A stretch of DNA of 64,000 nt from Treponema_I sp045599005 (GCA_045599005.1 JAZRVF010000010.1:1-64000), one strand, 5' to 3'. Positions 44,359 to 54,287 are shown, counted from the stretch's first letter. The notes: generated by a model from the letters alone, not told the origin. Translations and numbers: made by a program.

Positions 44359-45471
44359 ATGAAAATCCTTATCTTATCCTGCAACACAGGCGGAGGCCAC
44401 AACAGCGCCGCGAGAGCACTCAAAGAGATTTTTGACGTCCAAGGAGATGAATGCATCATCAAAGATGCACTTTCCTTCGGCGGTCAGCAACTTTCAGATC
44501 TTGTCTGTGACTCCTATATTGAGATGGTAAAACACACACCGGAACTTTTCGGACACATCTACAAACTCGGGCAGAATCTTCCGGAATCTAAGCTGGGATT
44601 GAATTCGCCTGTCTACAACATCAATGCGATTTACTCCCACGCACTCTCAAAATATATCAATTCAGAAAACTTTGACCGGATCCTCTGCACCCATATTTTT
44701 GCGGGTCAGGCTCTTACACACCTGAAAAAGCATGACAGAATCAATGTTCCCTTCTATTTTGTCGCAACCGATTACGCCGCATGTCCTATGGCAGAAGAAC
44801 TCAGGGCAGAACTGATTTTTTCCGCACACAGAGACAGTGTCTACACTTTTGAGGCAAAAGGAATTCCTTCTGACATCGTAAAGCCTTTCGGTATTCCAGT
44901 CTCGCAGAAATTCCTTGTGCCAAAAGATAAAGAAACAGCAAGAAGAAAGCTGGGATTTCTTCCGCAGGACAGGATAATCCTGATAATGACCGGCAGCATG
45001 GGATTCGGTGACAGTTTTGACATTGTGCAGGGATTGCTTGAGAAAGCAGACAGAAACACAAAAGTTGTGCTTATTACAGGAAACAACAGGAAACTGTTTG
45101 CAAAGGCACAGCAGAAGTTTGGTAACGACGAACGGTTCGTGCTGATCGGATTCACAGATTTGGTGTCGGACTACATGGATGCAGCAGATGTGCTTTTCTC
45201 AAAACCGGGCGGACTTTCCAGTACGGAAGCAATCGCAAAAGGAATTCCCATTGTCCACACATCACCCATTCCCGGCTGTGAGACAGAGAATGCAGAGTTC
45301 TTCATGGCCCATCATTTTTCATTGTGTGCCAATACTGTTATTGATGCTGTTGAAAGTGGAATGCGGCTTCTGAACGACCATTTTCTGGCAGACCAGATCA
45401 TTGAGGCCCAGAAGCATTACCGCCCGGAAAACGCTGCAAAAGCAATTGCAGAATGTGTCAAAAACGGCTGA
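44359..45471 (+). CDS. GT28-type glycosyltransferase (UgtP/MGDG-synthase-like)
   Basis: A 370-residue peripheral membrane glycosyltransferase. The N-terminus ILILSCNTGGGHNSAARAL matches diacylglycerol glucosyl/galactosyltransferases such as UgtP. The nucleotide-sugar site is in SKPGGLSSTEAIAKGIPIV. These enzymes make glycolipids for the envelope, which treponemes use in place of LPS (inference). GGAGG precedes the ATG. A MurG-like role is less likely because of the N-terminal motif. Confidence 0.85.
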   Translation: MKILILSCNTGGGHNSAARALKEIFDVQGDECIIKDALSFGGQQLSDLVCDSYIEMVKHTPELFGHIYKLGQNLPESKLGLNSPVYNINAIYSHALSKYINSENFDRILCTHIFAGQALTHLKKHDRINVPFYFVATDYAACPMAEELRAELIFSAHRDSVYTFEAKGIPSDIVKPFGIPVSQKFLVPKDKETARRKLGFLPQDRIILIMTGSMGFGDSFDIVQGLLEKADRNTKVVLITGNNRKLFAKAQQKFGNDERFVLIGFTDLVSDYMDAADVLFSKPGGLSSTEAIAKGIPIVHTSPIPGCETENAEFFMAHHFSLCANTVIDAVESGMRLLNDHFLADQIIEAQKHYRPENAAKAIAECVKNG

Positions 45472-45500
45472 CAGACTTTGGCAACGTTCTCCAGAAAAAC

Positions 45501-47030
45501 TTAAAGCACAGAGACAAAGCGCATGAAGGCTTCGCGGCCTTCTGCCGTGTTCTTGTAAACGCCCGCATTCTCCAGAACATGAACAAAGGTTTTTCCGATT
45601 TCTTTCTGTAGAATGCCGGCCGTATTTTCGGCTGAAAACTGAGAATAATCTTTTACAAAAGTTTTTACCCAGTCAGCATGCTTTGCAGTCAGTTCATCAT
45701 TTTCCCAGTCTCCACCGGCAACAAGCAGTTCTTCAAGACGGGCCATCTCCTTCTCAAGACGTGAAGGCAGAATCGCAAGTCCCATCACCTCAATCAGACC
45801 GATATTCTCTTTCTTTATATTGTGGTATTCAGGATGGGGATGATAGATTCCAAGGGGATATTCCTCACTGGTAAGATTGTTGCGGAGGGCAAGATCCAGC
45901 TGGAATTCACCGTCTTTCATGCGCGCAATAGGTGTGATCGTGTTGTGAGGCTCTCCGTCTGTCTCCGCAAAGACACAGGCTTCCGGATCCGAATAGGCGC
46001 GCCATTTTTCAAGAATGTGGGTCGCAAGATCAATCAGCCGCTCAGAATCAGCACATTGCAGACGGATTACGCTGAGAGGCCATTTTACAATACCCGCTTT
46101 CACATCCTCGTAGCCAGGAATCACGAATTCTTTTTCCACCGGTGCTTTTTCCATTGCAAAAGTGTAATGGCCGCCCTGATAATGGTCGTGACTCAGGATT
46201 GAACCGCCCACAATTGGCAGGTCTGCATTGCTTCCAAGAAAATAATGGGGAAACTGCCTGATAAAATCAAAAAGTTTTGCGAAAGTTGCACGCTCCACTT
46301 TCATTGGCACATGTTTTCCGTTGAACACGATGCAGTGCTCGTTGTAATAAACGTAGGGAGAATACTGGAATCCCCACTCAGTTCCGTTGATTGTGATTGG
46401 AATGATTCTGTGGTTTGAGCGGCCGGGATGATTTGAGTGACCTGCATAGCCCTCGTTCTCACGGCAAAGAAGGCATTTCGGATATGATGTGGAAACCGCT
46501 TTCTTGGCAGCTGCAATTGCGCGTGGATCTTTTTCCGGCTTGGAAAGGTTGATTGAAATGTCAATGTCACCATATTCTGACTCAACAACCCATTTTCTGT
46601 CCCGGACAATACGGTAACGGCGGATATAATCGCTGTCCTGACTCAGTTTGTAGTAATAATCAGTGGCTTTCTGCGGATCTTCCCCGTATAGTGCGGCAAA
46701 TTTCTCCTGCACTTCAGAGGGGCGCGGCATAAGACAGTTCATAAGTTTTGCATCAAAAACATCCCGTTCTGAAATCAGGTCCTGGATTATTCCACGTTTA
46801 ACGGCTTCATCAAGAAGAGCCCCCAATGTCTGCTGAAGACCAGAAGTATAATCCGCACAGGACTCACCGTTTCCAGAACAGCAGCAGGTCTCTGAATTTT
46901 CCGGTTCAACATAGTCACTCTCGTGCATCAGTTCAAGAAGCTGATTACAGGCATAAACCGCATCTGCCTTCTTCAGAAGCCCTGAAGCAAGACCATATTT
47001 CACAAGTCTATCGATATTTTCGTAAAGCAT
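45501..47030 (-). CDS. galT: UDP-glucose--hexose-1-phosphate uridylyltransferase (type 2)
   Basis: Leloir-pathway enzyme for galactose use. The 509-residue length and sequence fit the type 2 (Firmicute-like) GalT. NEGYAGHSNHPGRSNHRIIP and GGSILSHDHYQGGHYTFAM hold the active-site residues. Residues about 45-60 carry a Cys-rich insert (TCCCSGNGESC) not usual in the family. The ATG follows GGGAG. A promoter with TACAAT lies upstream. No galK or galE is within the window. Confidence 0.95.
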   Translation of the reverse strand: MLYENIDRLVKYGLASGLLKKADAVYACNQLLELMHESDYVEPENSETCCCSGNGESCADYTSGLQQTLGALLDEAVKRGIIQDLISERDVFDAKLMNCLMPRPSEVQEKFAALYGEDPQKATDYYYKLSQDSDYIRRYRIVRDRKWVVESEYGDIDISINLSKPEKDPRAIAAAKKAVSTSYPKCLLCRENEGYAGHSNHPGRSNHRIIPITINGTEWGFQYSPYVYYNEHCIVFNGKHVPMKVERATFAKLFDFIRQFPHYFLGSNADLPIVGGSILSHDHYQGGHYTFAMEKAPVEKEFVIPGYEDVKAGIVKWPLSVIRLQCADSERLIDLATHILEKWRAYSDPEACVFAETDGEPHNTITPIARMKDGEFQLDLALRNNLTSEEYPLGIYHPHPEYHNIKKENIGLIEVMGLAILPSRLEKEMARLEELLVAGGDWENDELTAKHADWVKTFVKDYSQFSAENTAGILQKEIGKTFVHVLENAGVYKNTAEGREAFMRFVSVL

Positions 47031-47187
47031 AAGATAATCTCCCTATGTCTGTATTGTAGCAGTTTGCGCTGTCTCTGTAAAATGCATCCGCTCCGTCCTG
47101 AAGTCTACGGAATCTGTTTTCTTCCGGGCAGCGAATTGGCCCGAATTTTCGTAAGTTCATTCAAAACAAGTTCTGCTCATTCAGGAT

Positions 47188-47217
47188 AAAAAAAAAGCCT
47201 GCCGAAAAGACAGGCTT
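47188..47217 (-). terminator. Rho-independent terminator of the ABC transporter operon
   Basis: GAAGCCTGTC pairs with GGCAGGCTT around TTTTC and ends in nine T on the minus strand, 26 nt past the stop. Confidence 0.9.
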
Positions 47218-47242
47218 CAAAATCACAGGATTTTCAGTCACT

Positions 47243-48325
47243 TCAGAGAAGGTGCAGGTTTGCACTGTCAAAAGTGATGGATGCTGTGTCACCGGCTTTG
47301 TAGATGTGGCGGCTCTTCGGGTTGTACTCAGTGATTTTTACCATTGTGTCACCGGCCATTACCTGATAGTACTGATATGCACCCATGAAAGTTGAAAGAA
47401 TCACTTCGCATGGAATGATTCCATTGTCAGAAAGGCTTGCAGACTCAGGACGGAGAACTACCTTGCAGTCACTGCCTGCAGCAAAACCTTCTGCTTCTGC
47501 TTCAAATACAGATCCGCGGACATCAACAGTTGCTTTGCTTCCGGAAACTGAAGTGACTTTTCCCTGAAGGAAGTTTACCTCACCGATAAAGTCTGCGACA
47601 AATTCACTTTTCGGGCGGAAGTATATTTCCTGAGGAGTACCTTTCTGCGCGATTTTTCCTTTGTGCATCAGAATGATTTCGTCAGACAGACTCATTGCCT
47701 CAGCCTGATCGTGGGTGACATAAACTGCCGTGATTCCAAGGCGCTGCTGGATTTTGCGGATTTCAGTGCGCATTGTCACACGGAGTTTTGCATCCAGGTT
47801 TGAAAGTGGCTCATCAAAAAGCAGGACACCGGGCTGCATTACAAGTGCACGTGCCAGAGCAACACGCTGCTGCTGACCACCGGAAAGCTGGTTTGTCATG
47901 CGCTCTTCCATTCCGCCAAGCTCAACCAGGTCAAGCATCTCAAGAACCTTTGCACGGATCTCTTCCTTGGGAAGTTTGCGGAGTTTCAGACCATAGGCAA
48001 CATTGTCAAAAACATTGTAGTGCGGAAGCAGTGCATAACTCTGGAAAACCATTGCAGTATCACGCTTGTTCGGAGTCAGTTCATTGATCGCTTCGTCACC
48101 CAGGTAGATCTCACCTTTATCAGGGCTTTCAAAACCGGCAATCATGCGCAGAGTCGTTGTCTTTCCACAGCCCGAAGGTCCCAGCAGAGTTACGAAACTT
48201 CCGGGGGCAATGTCCAGAGACACGTCATCAACTGCGGCAAAATCCTTTTTTGTTTTGGGATCCTTATAAATCTTTGTGATATGATCCAGTTTCACTCCCT
48301 TGGGAGCATTTGTTTTTTCAGCCAT
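47243..48325 (-). CDS. ABC transporter ATP-binding protein (FbpC/PotA-like)
   Basis: A 360-residue ATPase driving import through the permease upstream. It shows Walker A LLGPSGCGKTTTL, the signature LSGGQQQRVALARAL, Walker B GVLLFDEPLSNLD and the H-loop VTHDQAEAM. From about 245 onward there is a TOBE-type regulatory domain. The ATPase is of the iron/polyamine/phosphonate group; the neighbouring binding protein favours ferric iron. GAGG precedes the ATG. Confidence 0.92.
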   Translation of the reverse strand: MAEKTNAPKGVKLDHITKIYKDPKTKKDFAAVDDVSLDIAPGSFVTLLGPSGCGKTTTLRMIAGFESPDKGEIYLGDEAINELTPNKRDTAMVFQSYALLPHYNVFDNVAYGLKLRKLPKEEIRAKVLEMLDLVELGGMEERMTNQLSGGQQQRVALARALVMQPGVLLFDEPLSNLDAKLRVTMRTEIRKIQQRLGITAVYVTHDQAEAMSLSDEIILMHKGKIAQKGTPQEIYFRPKSEFVADFIGEVNFLQGKVTSVSGSKATVDVRGSVFEAEAEGFAAGSDCKVVLRPESASLSDNGIIPCEVILSTFMGAYQYYQVMAGDTMVKITEYNPKSRHIYKAGDTASITFDSANLHLL

Positions 48326-48364
48326 AAAAACCTCATAAAAAATTATCGCAGAAAGCGACGTTTA

Positions 48365-50083
48365 TCATTCTTCTTCAATGCCGGTCATCGGTTTGCTTGT
48401 ACCGAATTTTGCAAGCAGAACGTTCATCAAAGAAATTGCAGTATATGTGATGATGATCAGAATTGTTGCATAAGCGCAGGCAATTCCGTAGTTTCCTTTT
48501 TCAGCATGCTCGTTGATTCGTACTGTGATAAGAAGGAATCTTGGAGTAACCAGAAGAATGATTGCAGAAATTGCAGTGATTGAACGCACAAAAGTTGTAA
48601 CCAGACCGCTGAAGAAGGATTCTTTGATCAGAGGAAGAGTAACAGTACCGAAAACAGTCGCACTGTCTGCGCCCATATCATAGGCAGCTTCCTCAATTGA
48701 TTTGTCAATCTGACGCAGAGCAGCAATACCGCTTCGTGTACCGATAGGCAGAGAGCGTACAATGAATACGATTACAAGAATCGTTCCTGTTCCATAAAGT
48801 CCGCTCATCACACCGGAATGGAAAAGACCGCTGTTGTATCCGCGGATGAATCCCACACCAAGAACAGTACCGGGAACAGCCATGGCCAGCATTGCGACAA
48901 ATTCCATAAGTCCCTTTCCCTTGAATTTCCGTTTTACAACAAGGTAGGCAATCATCATGGAAAGAAGAGCCGTAAGCGGAGATGCTATGACAGAGAGAAG
49001 CATTGAATCGGTAAATACGCGGTAACCCTTGTTCTTGAAGATATACTCATACCATTTGAGAGAAAGGCTGTAATCACGGCCCCACAGTTTGAAAAGGCTT
49101 CCCAGCGGAACCAGTGCATACATTACCAGGACAAAGACTGTGATGAGTGTACACAGAGTGACCAAGGGACCACGGACACTGCGGTCTGTCATAAGAGTAC
49201 GGCCGCGGCTTGCTTTTCCGGTAAGGGTTGCGACTGATTTGCGTTCAAGCCAGTATTTCTCAAGAATGAAAAGTCCCATTGAAATACAGAGCAGGACAAC
49301 AGCCATTGCAGTAGCACCGCTCTTATCATAGGCACCTGTCAGCTGCAGATAGATTGTTGTGGCCAGTGTGTCGAAGTTTCCACCGATGATCATCGGGTTT
49401 GCAAAGTCAGCAACAGACTCGATGAAAGAAACCAGGAATGCATTACCAAGACCGGGCAGCAGCAGAGGCAGGGTAACAGTGGTAAAAACCTTCCAGCGGG
49501 AAGCACCCATGTTACGGGCAGCTTCTTCCAGTGACGGATCAATGTTCTTGAGCAGTCCCTTCAGCATAAGGTAACAGACGGGGAAGAAAGTCAGGATCTG
49601 GACCAGTGCAATTCCACGCCAGCCATAAAGATTTGTTGTATTAAGATTCAACAGGCTTCTTGTGATCAGACCGGTACGCCCGAAAAGCAGAATCGCAGAA
49701 AGCGAAAGAACAAAGGGCGGGGATACGACCGGCAATGTTGAAACCAGATTGAACAGTCTGCGGACAAATTTTGAGCCCACATCAACATAAGAGTCAACGT
49801 AAGCAAAAAGAAAACCGATCAGCGTTGCGCCGATTCCGGTAATCAGACCGAGCCACAAAGTGTTGGATATGGCTTTGCGGAAGGTGGTCATTTTAAAAAT
49901 GCGGACAAATACAGAAAAAGTCAGTTGTCCTTCAACATTCACACTATCCACCAGCAGAATTGCCAGAGGATAAAGGATAAAAAGCATCAGAAACAGGAAG
50001 ATTCCGATGATTGCAGTAACCATGATAGGATCTGCAAGCAGTTTTTTTCTGTCCAGAGCTTTTCCTTGAGCACTTTTCTCCAT
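48365..50083 (-). CDS. ABC transporter permease, fused two-domain (FbpB-like)
   Basis: A 572-residue inner-membrane protein with about twelve helices. Two BPD-type permease halves each carry the ATPase-contact EAA loop: EAARNMGASRWKVFTTVTLPLLLPGL near 170 and EEAAYDMGADSATVFGTVTLPLI near 460 (quoted in part: EAARNMGASRWKVF and EAAYDMGADSATVFG). The fused form is typical of ferric-iron and related importers. The ATG at 50083 has AAGGA upstream. A terminator-like hairpin lies between it and the binding-protein gene, as in many importers. Confidence 0.92.
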   Translation of the reverse strand: MEKSAQGKALDRKKLLADPIMVTAIIGIFLFLMLFILYPLAILLVDSVNVEGQLTFSVFVRIFKMTTFRKAISNTLWLGLITGIGATLIGFLFAYVDSYVDVGSKFVRRLFNLVSTLPVVSPPFVLSLSAILLFGRTGLITRSLLNLNTTNLYGWRGIALVQILTFFPVCYLMLKGLLKNIDPSLEEAARNMGASRWKVFTTVTLPLLLPGLGNAFLVSFIESVADFANPMIIGGNFDTLATTIYLQLTGAYDKSGATAMAVVLLCISMGLFILEKYWLERKSVATLTGKASRGRTLMTDRSVRGPLVTLCTLITVFVLVMYALVPLGSLFKLWGRDYSLSLKWYEYIFKNKGYRVFTDSMLLSVIASPLTALLSMMIAYLVVKRKFKGKGLMEFVAMLAMAVPGTVLGVGFIRGYNSGLFHSGVMSGLYGTGTILVIVFIVRSLPIGTRSGIAALRQIDKSIEEAAYDMGADSATVFGTVTLPLIKESFFSGLVTTFVRSITAISAIILLVTPRFLLITVRINEHAEKGNYGIACAYATILIIITYTAISLMNVLLAKFGTSKPMTGIEEE

Positions 50084-50096
50084 GAAAAATCCTTGC

Positions 50097-50130
50097 AAAA
50101 AAAAAGCCGGCTCGATTTTTCAAGCCGGCC
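50097..50130 (-). terminator. Intercistronic hairpin after the binding-protein gene
   Basis: GCCGGCTT pairs with AGCCGGC and is followed by nine T on the minus strand, just before the permease start. Such attenuators let the binding protein be made in excess. Confidence 0.8.
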
Positions 50131-50228
50131 GACAAAAGCACCGCGGCATCCGCCACAGTCACAAGCCGACAACACCTGGTGCTTTCATAAGTTTTATCCC
50201 GGTAAAAACTGGGTTTCCAAAAAGAAAC

Positions 50229-51275
50229 TTATTTTGTCTTTACGCGGTCATCGTTTGCGATTACTTCGAAGAATTCAGCATAGTATTTGGGACCATTTAC
50301 TTTTGCGTCATCAAAGTCGTAAACGATTGTCTCGATTTTATCCAGACCAGCTTTTACAGCAGCTTTTACAGGTGCGGCATTGTCAATAACCAGGAACTGA
50401 TATGAACCGTTTTCCTGTGCAATGTCTACACATTCAGGAGAAAGAGCGAACTCAATGAATTTCTTTGCATTCTCTTCGTTCTTGGCACCTTTGAAAATTG
50501 CAGTTGCACCGATTTCGTAACTTGTTCCGGAAGCAGGAGCTGCCATACCCAGGTTGTCATAACCATTGTCAACAATCTGGTAAACAACGTCATGAAGGAA
50601 TCCAACACCGATTACAACCTCACCTGTGGGAACCAGTTTTGAAGGACCTGATCCTGATTTTGTATACTGGCAGATATTCTGGTCAACTGCAGCAAAATAA
50701 TCCATTGCAGCTGCCTCACCTTTCATCTGAACCATTGTGTTGACGATAAGTTTTCCTGTTCCTGCTGTGTTGGGGTTTGCAAAAGAAATCAGACCTTTGT
50801 ATTCAGGTTTCTTAAGATCATCCCAATCTTTGGGCGGGTTAAGTCCAAGGCGAGCAAGTTCTTCTGTGTTCCAGAAGAATCCCAGGATACCGCGGTAGAT
50901 TCCGTACCAGTTGTTGTCAGCATCTTTGAACTGCTGTCCTACAAGGTGAGAAGCATTTTTTGCAGCGTAAGGAAGCAGAAGTCCTTTCGCAGCAGCTTCG
51001 TTATAGGGGTCTGTTGTACCGCCGAACCATACGTCAGCAGAAGGTTTTCCACCCTCTTCTTCAATTTTTGTCAGAACTTCACCTGTTGAAAGGCGCTGAT
51101 ATGTTGTTTTGACACCTGTTGTCTGTTCAAATTTTGCACAGACTGCAGCAAGATACTCTTCTTCACATGAACCGTAAACAACCAGTTCTCCGGCACTTGC
51201 AGCTTCTTTCTTTCCGCCTGCGAATACTGAGCAGACCAGAAGAAGACACAACAGAATTCCTGTAAGTTTTTTCAT
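50229..51275 (-). CDS. Periplasmic substrate-binding protein, iron(III)-type
   Basis: A 348-residue exported binding protein of the extracellular solute-binding family 1/6. The signal peptide ends CSVFAGGKKEAA and lacks a lipobox Cys next to the cleavage site, so the protein is probably soluble. The mature part (VVYGSCEEEYLAAVCAKFEQTTGV) resembles FbpA/AfuA ferric-binding proteins. First gene of the importer; the ATG at 51275 has GGAGGA upstream. Alternative ligands are phosphonate, thiamine or polyamine. Confidence 0.85.
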   Translation of the reverse strand: MKKLTGILLCLLLVCSVFAGGKKEAASAGELVVYGSCEEEYLAAVCAKFEQTTGVKTTYQRLSTGEVLTKIEEEGGKPSADVWFGGTTDPYNEAAAKGLLLPYAAKNASHLVGQQFKDADNNWYGIYRGILGFFWNTEELARLGLNPPKDWDDLKKPEYKGLISFANPNTAGTGKLIVNTMVQMKGEAAAMDYFAAVDQNICQYTKSGSGPSKLVPTGEVVIGVGFLHDVVYQIVDNGYDNLGMAAPASGTSYEIGATAIFKGAKNEENAKKFIEFALSPECVDIAQENGSYQFLVIDNAAPVKAAVKAGLDKIETIVYDFDDAKVNGPKYYAEFFEVIANDDRVKTK

Positions 51276-51321
51276 CGAATCCTCCAAATTTTTCACACCG
51301 TTCCTGACGGCGCAAATTGAA

Positions 51322-51373
51322 CACCTTCATCAGGTGCATATAAAAGTATAGGGCCGAAAAATCCCGCCCGCAA
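51322..51373 (-). promoter_or_regulatory. Promoter and palindrome upstream of importer operon
   Basis: TTGCGG (51368-51373), 17-nt spacer, TATACT (51345-51350). A perfect CACCT-N5-AGGTG palindrome lies at 51322-51336, just past the predicted start, and could bind a metal-responsive repressor. Confidence 0.6.
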
Positions 51374-51430
51374 GTTGAGAATTCTGATAAATAGTATGAA
51401 TTTATGAAGTAATCAGAAAAAAGAAGGGAA

Positions 51431-52138
51431 TCAGGGCAGATAATCCAGTTTCACGTTTCTCAGTGCCTCAAAAAGACGTGCTTTTTCCTGTGCATTGTCA
51501 TGTGTCAGGTCGCTGAGCCTCTTACGTGCCGTTTTGCGGCCTGAGTTGTCCTGGTAACTGCATGTGCACACTTCGGAGATATAACCGCTTTTCTGGGCAT
51601 GGGCAATGATTGAATTCACATCCGCAAAACACAGGGGCCGGATGATTGTGACAGGGTATTTTTCGTATTTCAGACGTGGCGGCATTGTAGAAAGTTCGCC
51701 CTTCTGCAATGCATTCATCAGCAGTGTCTCAAGAATATCATCCATGTGATGACCTAGGGCAATCTTGTTGAAGCCGTGCTCCATTGCATAATTGTTCAGC
51801 TCTGTGCGCCGCTGTGTGGAGCACCACCAGCAGTTCATGCTGTGTCCCGGCTTAAGACGTCCCAGAACATCCACATTCACAACAACAGGCTCAACACCCC
51901 ATTCAGCAAACTGTTTCAGAAGACCGGGACTCAGAGGAGACCCGATCTCGGTTGCCACATGGAGTGCTGTAAAGGAAAAATTCTCCCGGTGCTGTTTCTG
52001 ACGGGCCGCAAAATACTCCACCAGAGCTGTGGAATCCTTGCCCCCTGAGGCACCGATAAGAATATTGTCGCCTTCTTCAATCAGATTGTATTCAAAAACC
52101 GCTTTGTCAATGATTCTGAATAATCTCGGCTGACTCAT
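51431..52138 (-). CDS. TtcA-like tRNA 2-thiolation protein
   Basis: A 235-residue PP-loop ATPase. The PP-loop is GASGGKDSTALV near residue 33. CxxC pairs lie in NCWWCSTQRR and CTCSYQ, as in the Fe-S-containing TtcA/TtuA group. KIALGHHMDDILETLLMN (GHHMDDILET) is the family's second motif. Such enzymes put sulfur on tRNA bases (C32 for TtcA). The ATG overlaps the stop of cheB (ATGA), an odd pairing. Confidence 0.85.
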   Translation of the reverse strand: MSQPRLFRIIDKAVFEYNLIEEGDNILIGASGGKDSTALVEYFAARQKQHRENFSFTALHVATEIGSPLSPGLLKQFAEWGVEPVVVNVDVLGRLKPGHSMNCWWCSTQRRTELNNYAMEHGFNKIALGHHMDDILETLLMNALQKGELSTMPPRLKYEKYPVTIIRPLCFADVNSIIAHAQKSGYISEVCTCSYQDNSGRKTARKRLSDLTHDNAQEKARLFEALRNVKLDYLP

Positions 52139-53145
52139 CAGACACCTTTGACGATGCGGTTCACATAAACAGGAATCTGGTCCAGAGGCAGAACGGCGGA
52201 AGCGGCACCCATATCAATTGCGGCTTTAGGCATTCCGAAAACAACACAGGTTTCCTCAGATTCAGCGATTGTGTATCCACCTGCTTTCACAATATCAGCA
52301 CAGCCCGCAGCTCCGTCTTTTCCCATTCCCGTAAGAAGAACGGCAAGACAGTTATCAGCAAGAACACCAGCTGCAGATTTGAACATAACATCTACAGCCG
52401 GACGCAGAAAATGGACCAGCTCAGACTGCACAAGCCTGAAACGCAGCTCACCGCCTGCCTTCTCAATCTCCATATGGTAATCTGCCGGTGCGACATAGGC
52501 GTGACCTTTTTTCGCAATGCATCCGTTCACAGCCAGTTCAACAGGCATTCCTGTTGTCTCTGAAAGCCAGGAAGCATAATGTTTGTCAAAGGCGGAATCG
52601 ATGTGCTGTGTGATCAGAACCGGCAGCGGGAAATTTCTTCCAAGACCGGAGAGAACTTTCTGCACTGCGACAGGACCGCCGGTTGAGGCACCGATCATAA
52701 GCGCCGACCATTTTTTTCCGGAAGGAGCGACTGCAGTTTTTATCGAAGAAGGAGTTGTCTTGCTTTTTCCGGCAATGGCGATGATTCTTTCCATGAAGGA
52801 ATCATAAAAACCATCCTGAAGTTTCTGGACGTCGGGCTTTTTGATCATATCTTTCGCACCGGCTTCCATTGCGACGTAACCCATGCGTGCCGTGTCTTCC
52901 GTAGAGAAAACCAGAATTGAAGTGGGACGCTCTTTCATAATGCGCCGGGTTGCCTCAATTCCATCAAGGACAGGCATATAAATGTCCATGATGATTACAT
53001 CCGGTTTAAGAAGACGGTTTTTCTCCACGGCTTCTTCTCCGTTTGTTGCTTCACCGATGATTTCAAGTTGAGGATGCTTTCCAAGAATATGCTTGAGCAT
53101 TGTACGAATAACAGCGGAATCATCCACCAACAGTAATTTGACCAT
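52138..53145 (-). CDS. cheB: Chemotaxis response regulator methylesterase CheB
   Basis: A 335-residue enzyme that removes methyl groups from chemoreceptors for adaptation. The N-terminal receiver has VDDSAV, phospho-acceptor Asp54 in IIMDIYMP and the KKP Lys. The C-terminal esterase has the Ser of MIGASTGGP, His of TQHID and Asp of LTGMGKDGAAG. The ATG at 53145 follows AAGGAG. It lies apart from the cheA operon, and CheR here is present only as a domain fused to CheW. Confidence 0.95.
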   Translation of the reverse strand: MVKLLLVDDSAVIRTMLKHILGKHPQLEIIGEATNGEEAVEKNRLLKPDVIIMDIYMPVLDGIEATRRIMKERPTSILVFSTEDTARMGYVAMEAGAKDMIKKPDVQKLQDGFYDSFMERIIAIAGKSKTTPSSIKTAVAPSGKKWSALMIGASTGGPVAVQKVLSGLGRNFPLPVLITQHIDSAFDKHYASWLSETTGMPVELAVNGCIAKKGHAYVAPADYHMEIEKAGGELRFRLVQSELVHFLRPAVDVMFKSAAGVLADNCLAVLLTGMGKDGAAGCADIVKAGGYTIAESEETCVVFGMPKAAIDMGAASAVLPLDQIPVYVNRIVKGV

Positions 53146-53195
53146 TTGAATCAACTCCTTATTCACGTATCACTTATTCGATTCTATTTTGTTCA

Positions 53196-53224
53196 TTGAA
53201 ATTTGTCCACTTTAAAATTATACT
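53196..53224 (+). promoter_or_regulatory. Promoter of epmA (leaderless)
   Basis: TTGAAA, 17-nt spacer, TATACT, then 6 nt to the ATG at 53231. No Shine-Dalgarno sequence. It is one of the best-formed leaderless examples here. Confidence 0.7.
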
Positions 53225-53230
53225 GCGGAT

Positions 53231-54259
53231 ATGGATCTTGAACTTCTGCAATTCCGCGCAAAATCAATTCAAAAAGTGCGTGATTTTTTCATAACAAGAA
53301 ATTATCTTGAACTGGATACACCGGCCCTTAGTCCTACCCTGATTCCTGAGACCTGTCTGGAAGTTTTCACGACTAATTATCTGGAACCCTGGACAGGCAA
53401 AGAAAAACCTGTCTACATGGTTCCTTCCCCGGAAATATTCATCAAAAAGATTATCGCACAGCACAAAGTTTCGGTTTTTCAGCTTTCCAAATGTTACAGA
53501 AATGTGGAATCCGTCGGGCGTACCCACAGTCCTGAATTCACGATGCTTGAATATTACACAATGAACGCAGATTACAAAGACTCTCTGGCACTTACAGAAG
53601 AACTTTTCAATGTCCTGCTCCCTCCCGTTCCGGAAGACGGTTCCCTAGACCCCTTTGATGACATCAGGCCACCCTTCATTCGCCTTACAATGGATGATGC
53701 TTTTGCAGAATATGCCGGCTTCCGTCTGTCCGACTGTCCCAGACCTGCCCAGCTTGCTGAGCATGCCCGTCGGCTCGGGATTACGGAACTTCCAGACAGT
53801 CCTTTTGACCACTGGCCATGGGATGATCTTTACGAACTGATTCTTGTTCAATGCATTGAGCCGGCTTTACCACAGGAAAAACCGGTTTTCCTGCTTGATT
53901 ACCCTGCGAAGGTTCCCTGTCTTGCCCAGAATGTTCCGCCGGCAGAAGGCGGAAAAGAACCCATGTGGAAAGAACGCTGGGAACTCTATGCCCGGGGAAT
54001 TGAACTTGCAAACTGTTACAGTGAGGAAACAGATCCTCTGAACGTCAGAAAATATTTTGAGGAAGAAGGAAATCTGAAAAAACAGAATGCTCTGATTCCC
54101 CACGAAATTGATGAGGATTATTGGAAAACTTTCCAGAATTTTCCGAAATGCAGCGGTGTTGCCATGGGAGTTGATCGTCTGATCATGGTTCTTGCAGGAA
54201 AACGTTCCATTGAATCAGTCCTGCCTTTCCCATTCAGACTAAAAAGCGGTTATTATTGA
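53231..54259 (+). CDS. epmA: EF-P--lysine ligase EpmA (GenX/PoxA)
   Basis: A 342-residue class II lysyl-tRNA-synthetase-like enzyme without the anticodon-binding domain. It attaches a lysine (beta-lysine in E. coli) to a Lys of elongation factor P. Signatures: MVPSPEIFIKK, FQLSKCYRNVE, THSPEFTMLEYY and the C-terminal CSGVAMGVDRLIMVL. The EF-P gene lies 88 nt downstream on the same strand, which strongly supports the role. EpmB, the lysine aminomutase partner in E. coli, is not in this window. Confidence 0.95.
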   Translation: MDLELLQFRAKSIQKVRDFFITRNYLELDTPALSPTLIPETCLEVFTTNYLEPWTGKEKPVYMVPSPEIFIKKIIAQHKVSVFQLSKCYRNVESVGRTHSPEFTMLEYYTMNADYKDSLALTEELFNVLLPPVPEDGSLDPFDDIRPPFIRLTMDDAFAEYAGFRLSDCPRPAQLAEHARRLGITELPDSPFDHWPWDDLYELILVQCIEPALPQEKPVFLLDYPAKVPCLAQNVPPAEGGKEPMWKERWELYARGIELANCYSEETDPLNVRKYFEEEGNLKKQNALIPHEIDEDYWKTFQNFPKCSGVAMGVDRLIMVLAGKRSIESVLPFPFRLKSGYY

Positions 54260-54287
54260 CGGACAGACCACATCACCCCTGTCACAA

